Shown here: piece after piece, positions 29,878 to 37,405 of the stretch
Layout: every line of letters begins with the position of its first letter
Position numbering within the stretch: the first letter of the stretch is position 1
Source: Bacteroidaceae bacterium
GTDB lineage: Bacteria > Bacteroidota > Bacteroidia > Bacteroidales > Bacteroidaceae
Assembly: GCA_017962495.1 (NCBI GenBank)
Contig: JAGCVH010000004.1
Coordinates: 1-64,000 of the forward strand
DNA length: 64,000 nt
Reading direction: 5' to 3'
Made by a program: the position numbers and the translations under genes
Notes under the pieces: model-generated
The model's input: the letters and a program-made list of their open reading frames with translations, nothing else
What the model was told of the DNA's origin: nothing
Databases searched by the model: none

Positions 29878-31065
29878 ATGAAAAAGATAGTGATTTGTTG
29901 TTTGGCTATGAGCCTATTCCCGTTCGTTCAGATTGTAGCGGAGGGAGATGGGGACCTGGGAACTTCTGTAGTGGACGTTGTCCCTCGAGTTTATCAGCAA
30001 GAGAATACGGGAAGTCATTTCGCAACTCCCATAATGCCTCAAGCGGCCGACCTGCCCGTTATCCGTGATTTGCCCGATGCCCTCGCGTGGGCCGATGGTA
30101 GTGGACGAGTGGAGAACTTTCCCGATTGGGAGCGCAGGCGTAATGAGATTGCTGCTCAGATTCAGCATTATGGTATCGGTCGTAAGCCCAGTGTATCTCC
30201 CGAGCAGGTGAAAGCACGGATGGACGGCGACACACTTATTGTTGATGTCACCGTGGGCGGTCAGACGTTGACACTGCGCAGCACCATTCACTATCCGCAG
30301 ACGGGCCAACCTCCCTATGCGCTCATGATTGGCACCAGCATGCTGTCCTTGCCCCGGCCCTTGTTTGAGAATCGTCCCATTGCCATCATGACTTTCCACG
30401 AGGCGCAGGTGAACGACTATTCACAATGGCGCCCGCACCACGAACGTGGCGAGCATGCTTTTGACCGCCTTTATCCCGAATTGAAGGACAATGGTGCTTA
30501 CAGCGAGTGGGCCTGGGGATTGAGCAGGCTCATCGATGGCTTGCAGCAGTTGGGGGCTTCCCAGACAGGAATTGATGTCAGTCGCATCGGAGTCAGTGGG
30601 TGTTCATATGCAGGAAAGATGACCCTTTATTGCGGAGCCTTTGACGAGCGCATAGCCCTGACCATTGCTCAGGAGCCTGGCGGAGGCGGAGCTGCGGCAT
30701 GGCGCATCTCTTATCCGATGGATGATGTGGAGAACCTAGACAAGACAGATTACCATTGGTTCCTCGAGAGCATGCGCGAGAACTTTGGAGGCGATGGTGT
30801 ATATCGTTTGCCCTATGACCATCACGAACTGTGTGCCCTTATTTGTCCGCGTGCTTTGTTGCTGCTGGGCAATCCCAGTTACAAGTGGCTGGCTGACGAT
30901 GCGATGCGTGTCTCGGGTGAAGCCGCCCAAAAGGTGTGGGAGCAGTTTGGCATTGCCGATCGTTTTGCCTGCGACATCGTAGGCGACCATCCCCACTGCC
31001 AACTGCCCGAAAGCCAGTACGCCATCGTGGAGAAGTTTTTAGACTTTCTGGTTAATGGGAACTAA
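29878..31065 (+). CDS. carbohydrate esterase family 15-like glucuronoyl esterase
   Basis: 395 residues with a signal peptide (about 1-21), alpha/beta-hydrolase fold. The nucleophile elbow GVSGCSYAGK gives S243. E266 in IAQEPGGGGAAAWRIS matches the CE15 acidic residue, and H373 (GDHPHCQLP) the catalytic His next to a conserved Cys. CE15 enzymes cleave ester links between glucuronic acid and alcohols, in plants between glucuronoxylan and lignin. CE15 normally reads GCSRxGK; here Arg is replaced by Tyr, so specificity may differ. It precedes a TlpA-like gene by 18 bp, probably in one transcript. Confidence 0.8.
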   Translation: MKKIVICCLAMSLFPFVQIVAEGDGDLGTSVVDVVPRVYQQENTGSHFATPIMPQAADLPVIRDLPDALAWADGSGRVENFPDWERRRNEIAAQIQHYGIGRKPSVSPEQVKARMDGDTLIVDVTVGGQTLTLRSTIHYPQTGQPPYALMIGTSMLSLPRPLFENRPIAIMTFHEAQVNDYSQWRPHHERGEHAFDRLYPELKDNGAYSEWAWGLSRLIDGLQQLGASQTGIDVSRIGVSGCSYAGKMTLYCGAFDERIALTIAQEPGGGGAAAWRISYPMDDVENLDKTDYHWFLESMRENFGGDGVYRLPYDHHELCALICPRALLLLGNPSYKWLADDAMRVSGEAAQKVWEQFGIADRFACDIVGDHPHCQLPESQYAIVEKFLDFLVNGN

Positions 31066-31083
31066 TCTTTGTTCGTTTAGCAA

Positions 31084-32601
31084 TTGCAAAGCATGCGTAG
31101 AATATTGTGTTTGTTGCTGTTAGCCCTCTTGGCACTGCCGATAGGAGCTAAAGAGAAGGGACGTATGCGTCCCGACGAATGGAAGAAGGTGCATTATGCC
31201 AAGGATGAGATGCTGCCCGATGCCAAGATAGGAGAGGGTATGGCAACGGTGCGTGCCTGTGTGCTGGGCATGAAACCTGACAAGAAGTTGACGTTATTCA
31301 TAGGGAACTATACTCCTTTGGATGCGCCACACGAATTTGAGGGAATGTTTCCTATTGGTGATGATGGCATGGTGGAAGCACAAGTTCCTGTGCGTCTGAC
31401 ACGTCAAGTACTTGTTTTCATTCCTGAATTGGAAGAGACAGTTGCTATGGTTCTTGTTGCTCCAGGAGAGGTGACAGAGATGCTTATCGACTTGGAGGCT
31501 GAAGGTTGTCCTTTTGTAGACTTCCATGGATTCATGGCACGTACGAACAAGGAGTGTACAGATGATTTCTGGGAGACCTTGCAGCATCGTAAGACAGATG
31601 ACTTAAAGTTATATGACGAATTAAATAAGCAAGAGACACCGGACCAACGGGCACGGTTCTTCAAAGCCCGACTGGAGGCGAAGAAGAGTGCCATTAACAA
31701 ACGCCGACTGACCTCAGCCTCGAAAGCTCTGTTGCGTATGGAAGCAGAGGACGATTATCGCAGTTGGACCATCTACTTCGCAAGAAACTATATCAACTTG
31801 CAAGAGCGCACTGGTGCGGAGCCCAGGATTGTAGATCCGGAAGCATACATGAAGAAATTTAATGAATACGAGCAAATGATGCCTCCATCATCGCTTATGG
31901 CTACAATTCCGGATAATGATGCATTTGAGATGACCAGTCGCCGATATGCGCCCGCCAGTCCTGCTTTCTGGGCTTACAATCGCTGGTATGAAAACGCATG
32001 TGACCCTTACACTGCACAATTGCGCCTGTTGCAAACCGTACTCACAAACAAGTTTAGCAACCAGACGGATAAAATTCGCGAGGAAATTACCCTCCCAGAC
32101 CATGTGGCCATTCTACATGCCTACGACGATGGGCAACAGCGAAAACGCGAAGATTTTAACCGTCAAGCGGGTGTCTTTTTCCATACGCTAGATTCCGTGC
32201 CAGCAAAGGACATCTTACCGGCATTGCTGAGTCGTTATGAGGGACGAGTTGTCCTTTTCGACATCTGGGCCACATGGTGTGGACCTTGTCGGCAGGGGCA
32301 TCGACTTATGGCACCAATGAAAGAGGAACTGAAAGACAAACCCGTAACATTCGTTTATTTGACCTGTGACACCTCGCCTGCAGGCACTTGGGACGAGATG
32401 ATTAAGGACATTCCGGGTGAACATTACTATCTTACAAAAGATCAGTACTATTCTCTACTCGAGCATTATAACAGCGGTGGTGTGCCAACCTATGGGCTTT
32501 ATGATACCGATGGCGTGGAGAAATGGACTCGCATTGGCGTGCCCGATGTGGAACAACTGAAAGCGAAGATATTGGAAAGTTTACCTTTGAGCCCATTTTG
32601 A
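31084..32601 (+). CDS. TlpA-like thioredoxin-fold periplasmic protein
   Basis: 505 residues, signal peptide about 1-19. Residues about 20-370 are a long N-terminal region without a recognised domain but typical of Bacteroidetes TlpA/DUF4369-type proteins. Residues about 375-500 form the thioredoxin fold with redox motif WCGPC (W398-C402) and the cis-Pro loop GGVPTYGL. It likely reduces or isomerises periplasmic disulfides. The last codons (LPLSPF) lie inside the first copy of a 33-bp direct repeat (32582-32614), so the natural C-terminus may have been replaced by repeat sequence. Confidence 0.82.
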   Translation: MQSMRRILCLLLLALLALPIGAKEKGRMRPDEWKKVHYAKDEMLPDAKIGEGMATVRACVLGMKPDKKLTLFIGNYTPLDAPHEFEGMFPIGDDGMVEAQVPVRLTRQVLVFIPELEETVAMVLVAPGEVTEMLIDLEAEGCPFVDFHGFMARTNKECTDDFWETLQHRKTDDLKLYDELNKQETPDQRARFFKARLEAKKSAINKRRLTSASKALLRMEAEDDYRSWTIYFARNYINLQERTGAEPRIVDPEAYMKKFNEYEQMMPPSSLMATIPDNDAFEMTSRRYAPASPAFWAYNRWYENACDPYTAQLRLLQTVLTNKFSNQTDKIREEITLPDHVAILHAYDDGQQRKREDFNRQAGVFFHTLDSVPAKDILPALLSRYEGRVVLFDIWATWCGPCRQGHRLMAPMKEELKDKPVTFVYLTCDTSPAGTWDEMIKDIPGEHYYLTKDQYYSLLEHYNSGGVPTYGLYDTDGVEKWTRIGVPDVEQLKAKILESLPLSPF

Positions 32602-32665
32602 GGTCTCGAAGGTATTCTCGTTCGGAAGCTTGTACCTTTGAGTCCACTTCGTGGTCTCGAAAGTA
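32582..32665. repeat. pair of 33-bp direct repeats across the TlpA-like stop codon
   Basis: Copies at 32582-32614 and 32633-32665 both begin TACCTTTGAG and contain GGTCTCGAA. About 27 of 33 positions agree by eye. The first copy contains the stop codon of the TlpA-like gene. The offset is 51 bp, so it is not part of the 22-bp family. Confidence 0.65.
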
Positions 32666-32806
32666 GGCTGCATCTCGGAAACTACAAATAACGAACGGGC
32701 CTTGCCCTTATCAGCCTATCGGCTTCATATTTTTAGCAGACTTAGTCAGAAAAAGTATGCCATAGCATGTTTTTCGTGCCTTCATCTGCAAAAATATTGT
32801 TCATTA

Positions 32807-32838
32807 TTTGTATTTTCGCTTGATTTGCACTACCTTTG
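32807..32838 (+). promoter_or_regulatory. promoter of rpsO
   Basis: TTTG (32807-32810) and TACCTTTG (32831-32838), spacing exactly 20 bp, a near-perfect match. Start near 32844, leaving a leader of about 70 nt, which might carry S15 autoregulation. Confidence 0.75.
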
Positions 32839-32913
32839 CACCCGCATTTGCGAAACAGTGCCGATGAGAGGTTGCTGTTCGACAAACAAGTTTAACATAA
32901 TTAATTAAGTACT

Positions 32914-33183
32914 ATGTATTTAGATTCAACCAAGAAGACTGAGATCTTCACAGAGTTTGGTGGTGGCGCAACTAACACAGGTAGCGCAGAGAGCCAAATC
33001 GCATTGTTCACCTATCGCATCAAGCACCTGACGGAGCACATGAAGCAGAACCGCAAGGACCACAGCACAGAGCGTGCCCTGACTGGTTTGGTAGGTAAGC
33101 GTCGCGCCCTCCTCAACTACCTGAAGACTCGCGACATCAACCGCTATCGTGCTATTGTGAAGGCTCTGGGTCTGCGTAAGTAA
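32914..33183 (+). CDS. rpsO: 30S ribosomal protein S15
   Basis: 89 residues, the standard length. Signature stretches are TGSAESQIALFTYRIKHLTE, HMKQNRKDHSTERALTGLVG and KRRALLNYLKTRD. S15 binds the central domain of 16S rRNA early in 30S assembly. It has its own strong promoter and is followed by an intrinsic terminator, so it is essentially monocistronic. In many bacteria S15 represses its own translation through its leader; the short leader here would allow that but shows nothing decisive. Confidence 0.98.
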   Translation: MYLDSTKKTEIFTEFGGGATNTGSAESQIALFTYRIKHLTEHMKQNRKDHSTERALTGLVGKRRALLNYLKTRDINRYRAIVKALGLRK

Positions 33184-33224
33184 AGTGCAAACCGAACGCA
33201 GGAAAGTTTACTTTTATGCTGAGG

Positions 33225-33308
33225 TGCAGCCTTTATTCGACAATACTATTGTCAGGTAAACGCACATCTTCGAGAATGATAAGGCTGCAGTAAAATGCAG
33301 CCTTTTTT
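33225..33308 (+). terminator. terminator with a competing upstream stem, between rpsO and the YfhO-type gene
   Basis: GGCTGCA (33283-33289) pairs with TGCAGCC (33296-33302), followed by TTTTTT: an intrinsic terminator. The same segment is also perfectly complementary, over 9 nt, to TGCAGCCTT at 33225-33233, with a small hairpin GACAAT/ATTGTC (33238-33252) between. The pairings exclude each other, so this could act as an attenuator for the gene at 33327. Confidence 0.7.
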
Positions 33309-33326
33309 ATTAATCGTGAGTTAATT

Positions 33327-35852
33327 ATGAGTTACAAGAAATTTCTTCCCGACGTGCTGATGGTGGCCTTGTTTGCAGTCGTCAGCATGGCATATTTCTG
33401 GAATCCCATTATGGACGGCTTGGTATTGACAGGTACAGACCATAATGCTGCCGTAGGTTCGAATGTGGAACTGAATGAGTACCGAAAGGCACACGATGGT
33501 GAACGCACACGATGGACCAACTCGCTGTTCTCAGGTATGCCTACGTATCAAATGTCGCCTTCGTACGATAGCACCGATACATTGGCTACAGTGGAAAAGG
33601 TCTATCAATTGGGTCTTCCCGAGGTGGCTGGCTATGTGTTCATGATGCTTCTGGGTTTCTACATTCTGTTGCGTGCATTTGATTTCCGTGCATGGATGGC
33701 AGCCCTTGGTGCGGTGTTATGGGCATTCTCCAGTTATTATTTTATTATTATTGCGGCTGGTCATATTTGGAAGTTACTGACGCTCTGCTTTATACCTCCC
33801 ACGATTGCGGGCTTGGTCCTGTGCTATCGTGGGAAGTATCTATGGGGCATCGTGGTGACAGGTATCTTTACGGGTTTGCAGGTCTTCAGCAATCACATCC
33901 AGATGTCCTATTATTTCCTGTCAGTAATGTTGCTGATGGCAGTGGCCTTCCTGGTGGATGCCGTTCGAAAGCATAAGGTTTCCGATTGGATAAAAGGCAG
34001 TCTGGTCGCTTTGGTAGGTGGACTTCTTGGCTTGAGCATTAATACCTCCAACCTCTATCATACCTATGAGTATAGTAAGGAGACGATGCGTGGAAAGAGC
34101 GAACTAACGCATAAGACAAAGGATGCTGCAGACCAGACGGACAGCGGACTTGAACGTTCGTATATTACCGCTTGGAGTTATGGGATAGGTGAGACGTGGA
34201 CACTGCTCGTACCCAATACGAAAGGCGGGGCGTCGGTTCCCTTGAGCCAGAACGAGACAGCTATGGAGAAGGCCAAGAACGACTATCGTCCGCTCTATCA
34301 GCAACTGGGACAGTATTGGGGAGAGCAACCAGGAACGAGTGGGCCTGTATATGTGGGCGCTTTCGTCCTTTTCTTATTTATTCTGGGATTGTTCATCGTA
34401 AAAGGTCCGATGAAATGGGCGCTTTTAATAGCAACTATATTGAGTATCCTACTTTCATGGGGTAAGAACTTCATGCCCTTCACCGACTTCTTCCTCGACT
34501 ATGTGCCTATGTACGACAAGTTCCGTACGGTGGCCTCTATCCTTGTTATAGCCGAGTTTACGATTCCCCTGTTGGCGATGCTTGCACTAAAACAAGTAGT
34601 GGACCTCTCCCAGCCTCCCCTTAAAGGGGAAGAGAACGCCCTCCCTTTAAGGGAGGGGTGGGGTAGGTCTTCATTGTGGGCCCTTGCGCTTACCGCTGGC
34701 GTTTGTTTCCTCTTTTGGCTTATGCCTGATGTCTTCTTCGGAAACTATATTTCTACGAGTGAGATGCAAGCGCTTAAGGGGTTGGGAGAATATGGATGGC
34801 CCGTTTCCGACGTGATGCAAAACCTTTCGGACATGCGTCGGGCTATGTTTACGGCTGATGCCATGCGTTCACTCATCATCATACTCATAGGTTTTGGCAT
34901 ACTGATGCTCTATCGCTTCCGCAAACTGAAGGAGGTGCCTATGGTGGCATTGCTGGCATTGCTTTGTCTCGTTGATATGTGGTCGGTAAATAGGCGTTAT
35001 CTGAATGATTCCAATTTCGTACGCCAGCGTACAACGGAGCAAGCATTCCCCCTGACTGATGTTGACCAACGCATCCTGCAAGATACGGACAAGTATTATC
35101 GCGTGTTGAACCTCACGGTCAGCACTTTCAATGACAACACAACTTCGTATTATCACAAGAGCATAGGCGGTTATCATGCTGCCAAGTTGCGTCGTTATCA
35201 GGAACTCATCGAATCGCACATCCAGAATGAGATGCAGACGGCTTGGTCACTGGCTCCTACAATGGAGAAGGCCGATTCGTTGTTGCCCGTGCTGAACATG
35301 CTGAACATGAAGTACATGATATTGCCTTTGCAGGACGGCGGTAAGACGGAAATCAAGAACCCTTATGCCAACGGCAATGCTTGGTTTGTCAGTGAGGTTC
35401 GTTATGTCGATGATGCCGATGCCGAACTTGCAGGTTTGAAGGGACTCGACACGAAGCATGTGGCTGTGGCCGACAAACGCTTTGAGAGCACTTTGGGTAC
35501 AGCTACAGAGGACTCGACTGCAATGGTAACACTTACCAGCTACGAGGCCAACGAATTGCAGTACGACGTAGAGAGTAGGAATGGCGGTGTGCTGGTGTTC
35601 AGCGAGATATACTATCCGGGTTGGACTTGTACTGTGGACGGACGGTCTGTAGAAATCGGACGTGTGGATTACGTGCTGCGTGCTATTCGCATCGATGGTG
35701 GTAAGCACAAGGTGGTTCTTACCTTCAAACCCCGTTCGGAAAGTATTACTGAGACCATTGCCTACTCTGCTCTCGGTCTCCTCGCCCTGCTGTTCGTAGG
35801 GTTGTTGATTAGATTCTTTGTAAGACGAAAGAAAGAAAATAATTTGGAATAA
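33327..35852 (+). CDS. YfhO-family integral membrane protein
   Basis: 841 residues. The N-terminal two-thirds is a polytopic membrane domain with a large loop (about 65-115) after the first helix. A C-terminal soluble domain of about 240 residues (TDKYYRVLNLTVSTFNDN and later FSEIYYPGWTC) precedes a final helix (about 810-835). This layout is that of YfhO proteins, GT-C-like membrane proteins linked in Gram-positives to sugar transfer onto cell-envelope polymers. The role in Bacteroidetes is not settled. Residues about 430-450 (QPPLKGEENALPLREGWGRS) are encoded by two C/G-rich palindromes and look like an in-frame insertion in a loop between helices. The promoter of the following unit overlaps the last codons. 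Confidence 0.85.
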   Translation: MSYKKFLPDVLMVALFAVVSMAYFWNPIMDGLVLTGTDHNAAVGSNVELNEYRKAHDGERTRWTNSLFSGMPTYQMSPSYDSTDTLATVEKVYQLGLPEVAGYVFMMLLGFYILLRAFDFRAWMAALGAVLWAFSSYYFIIIAAGHIWKLLTLCFIPPTIAGLVLCYRGKYLWGIVVTGIFTGLQVFSNHIQMSYYFLSVMLLMAVAFLVDAVRKHKVSDWIKGSLVALVGGLLGLSINTSNLYHTYEYSKETMRGKSELTHKTKDAADQTDSGLERSYITAWSYGIGETWTLLVPNTKGGASVPLSQNETAMEKAKNDYRPLYQQLGQYWGEQPGTSGPVYVGAFVLFLFILGLFIVKGPMKWALLIATILSILLSWGKNFMPFTDFFLDYVPMYDKFRTVASILVIAEFTIPLLAMLALKQVVDLSQPPLKGEENALPLREGWGRSSLWALALTAGVCFLFWLMPDVFFGNYISTSEMQALKGLGEYGWPVSDVMQNLSDMRRAMFTADAMRSLIIILIGFGILMLYRFRKLKEVPMVALLALLCLVDMWSVNRRYLNDSNFVRQRTTEQAFPLTDVDQRILQDTDKYYRVLNLTVSTFNDNTTSYYHKSIGGYHAAKLRRYQELIESHIQNEMQTAWSLAPTMEKADSLLPVLNMLNMKYMILPLQDGGKTEIKNPYANGNAWFVSEVRYVDDADAELAGLKGLDTKHVAVADKRFESTLGTATEDSTAMVTLTSYEANELQYDVESRNGGVLVFSEIYYPGWTCTVDGRSVEIGRVDYVLRAIRIDGGKHKVVLTFKPRSESITETIAYSALGLLALLFVGLLIRFFVRRKKENNLE
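34616..34657. repeat. pair of C/G-rich palindromes inside the YfhO-type gene
   Basis: First palindrome TCCCCTT-A-AAGGGGA (34616-34630). Second: arms 34639-34647 and 34649-34657, CCCTCCCTT and AAGGGAGGG around one T. They encode a Pro/Gly/Glu-rich insert while keeping the frame. Confidence 0.7.
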
Positions 35853-35874
35853 TAACCAAATCTATGTAACTTTG
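35843..35874 (+). promoter_or_regulatory. promoter of the structured leader and small outer-membrane barrel
   Basis: TTTG (35843-35846, inside the last codons of the preceding gene) and TAACTTTG (35867-35874), spacing 20 bp. Start near 35880, giving a leader of about 220 nt. Confidence 0.7.
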
Positions 35875-35892
35875 TATTCGGATAGCTCATTT

Positions 35893-36011
35893 CATCACTC
35901 GAACTAGCACCTCGATTAAAAATAGAGCTAATTATCATATCCAAATGGAGCATACACCTGAAGTGTAGGCTTCGCCATAGGATATGAGGGCAGTGCTAGG
36001 CCTGAGTGATG
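35893..36011 (+). ncRNA. putative structured RNA or cis-regulatory leader
   Basis: Nested, perfectly paired segments are seen. P1 is CATCACTC (35893-35900) with GAGTGATG (36004-36011). P2 is CTAGCAC (35904-35910) with GTGCTAG (35993-35999). P3 is TCATATCC (35935-35942) with GGATATGA (35980-35987). P4 is hairpin TACAC/GTGTA (35953-35967), and GGC-TTC-GCC follows (35968-35976). It starts about 13 nt after a predicted transcription start. A small hairpin AGTG-TCTG-CACT with TCTTTTCT (36019-36036) follows and could be a weak terminator. It does not match a riboswitch class I can name. It may be a leader of the barrel gene at 36099 or a separate small RNA. Confidence 0.5.
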
Positions 36012-36098
36012 TTATGGAGTGTCTGCACTTCTTTTCTATTATAGGTGAGTGCCGATGGAGAGAGAAATAGTTTTAGTATTAACCAAATAACAAACAAG

Positions 36099-36575
36099 AT
36101 GATGAAAAAGATTGTAATGATGATGCTGGTTCTGGCCAGCATGAGTGTGAAAGTGAATGCACAGTGGTTTGTAAGTGGGAATGCGGGTATAGGTTATCTC
36201 GCTGACCGTTTCCAGATGAAGCTGCTACCAGCTGCGGGCTATGAGTTCAATGACCGTTGGGCTGTAGGTTTTGGCCTGGGTATGGGAGTGCAAAGAGATT
36301 ATGTCTTTGGAATTGTTGCCCCATATGTACGCTTCAACTGCTGGAACAATGGTAAGTTGTTTGTCGATGTAAAGGCAAAGGGGGATGTTGCATTCAATGA
36401 TGCGCTGGTAGCCGACATAGGTTTTGCTCCCTCGTTGCGTTTTGCTATCAATGACCATTGGCAGGTCGGAGGCGACTTCGGTTTAATTGGTGCTCAGGAT
36501 GCTGATGGAGATTGGAGTCCTGCCTTTGGGTTTACGGCATCAGGCGTAGATGTGTCGGTCATCTACAGGTTCTAA
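36099..36575 (+). CDS. small outer-membrane beta-barrel protein
   Basis: 158 residues from the first ATG of a double ATG (36099, 36102). The frame stays open back to 36045, but only the 36099 or 36102 start puts the signal peptide (MKKIVMMMLVLASMSVKVNA) at the N-terminus. After cleavage, alternating hydrophobic and polar strands (WFVSGNAGIGYLADRFQMKL through VDVSVIYRF) predict an eight-stranded barrel of the OmpW/opacity-like type, ending in the usual aromatic residue. Function unknown; such barrels are often stress-regulated outer-membrane proteins. It is preceded by a long structured leader. Confidence 0.82.
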   Translation: MMKKIVMMMLVLASMSVKVNAQWFVSGNAGIGYLADRFQMKLLPAAGYEFNDRWAVGFGLGMGVQRDYVFGIVAPYVRFNCWNNGKLFVDVKAKGDVAFNDALVADIGFAPSLRFAINDHWQVGGDFGLIGAQDADGDWSPAFGFTASGVDVSVIYRF

Positions 36576-36598
36576 GCATTATAGCATCACAGAAAAAG

Positions 36599-36628
36599 AA
36601 GCGGTAGGCACTCAGGTGCTTACCGCTT
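36599..36628. terminator. bidirectional terminator between the barrel and GT2 genes
   Basis: Arms 36599-36611 (AAGCGGTAGGCAC) and 36616-36628 (GTGCTTACCGCTT) pair over 13 bp with one G-T. Followed by TATTATT on the plus strand and TCTTTTTCT on the minus strand. The stop codon of the minus-strand GT2 gene lies inside the stem. Confidence 0.75.
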
Positions 36629-37405
36629 TATTATTGCTCTTACGACAAACCAAAGATGTTCGGCAATCGCCGTCGTCCACCCATAGTGATGAATCATGAG
36701 TCGTAGGCGTTCGAAGAGCGATCGGCGATGATTCTGGGTGGTGAGCCCTTCGCTTAGGTAATCGGTAAGAATGAGATGAGTGTTAAGAAAACGGAGGCGA
36801 CGTTTCTCTGCCTTTTGCATGAGGCGGATGCACCAATCGTAGTCGGCCGAATAGCGATAGCGAAGGTCGAATGGCGTGGCCTTGGCCAGATTGGAGCGTA
36901 CATAGAAACTCTGGTGGCAAACCAGCATTCCGTTGCGGAAGGACTTGGATGTCAGCTTCTCAGGAACCTTGAGACGGCGGTGGCGCAGAAAGTTCCCTTC
37001 GTTGTCCACCAAATCGGTCTCGCCATAAAGCACGGCATAGTTGGCGCTGTCTTGTCGCCATCCGGATAGGTCCACTATTTGTTCGATGGTGGTGGACTCG
37101 TGCAACCGGTCGCCGGCATTTAGGAAAACGAGGTAGTCGCCCGTGGATTGCTGTATGCCCTTGTTCATAGCGTCGTAGAGACCTTGGTCAGGCTCTCGCA
37201 CGACACGGATAAGATGGCTTTTCCCTCCATTACGTTCCACATAGCGTTGGATATGGGAAAGCGTGTGGTCGCTTGAACAGCCATCGATGATGACGTGTTC
37301 TATGCGCGGGTATGTCTGTTCCTCGATACTCCGCAACGTCCGTTCAATCGTGTTCTCAGCGTTGTAGGTGACTGTGATTATGGATATGAGCGGTTTATTT
37401 TTCAT
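36620..37405 (-). CDS. glycosyltransferase family 2
   Basis: 261 residues starting at MKNKPLISIITVTYNAE. The open frame reaches 37477, but the extra 24 residues fall in the upstream gene and do not look like family sequence, so the start at 37405 is preferred. GT-A features: nucleotide-binding strand ISIITVTYNAE, IIDGCSSDHT, REPDQGLYDAMNKGI and FLNAGDRL (DXD-like). Such enzymes add a sugar from a nucleotide-sugar donor to a growing surface glycan in the cytoplasm. It overlaps the GT4 gene by 11 bp, so the two form a unit. Confidence 0.9.
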   Translation of the reverse strand: MKNKPLISIITVTYNAENTIERTLRSIEEQTYPRIEHVIIDGCSSDHTLSHIQRYVERNGGKSHLIRVVREPDQGLYDAMNKGIQQSTGDYLVFLNAGDRLHESTTIEQIVDLSGWRQDSANYAVLYGETDLVDNEGNFLRHRRLKVPEKLTSKSFRNGMLVCHQSFYVRSNLAKATPFDLRYRYSADYDWCIRLMQKAEKRRLRFLNTHLILTDYLSEGLTTQNHRRSLFERLRLMIHHYGWTTAIAEHLWFVVRAIIKR

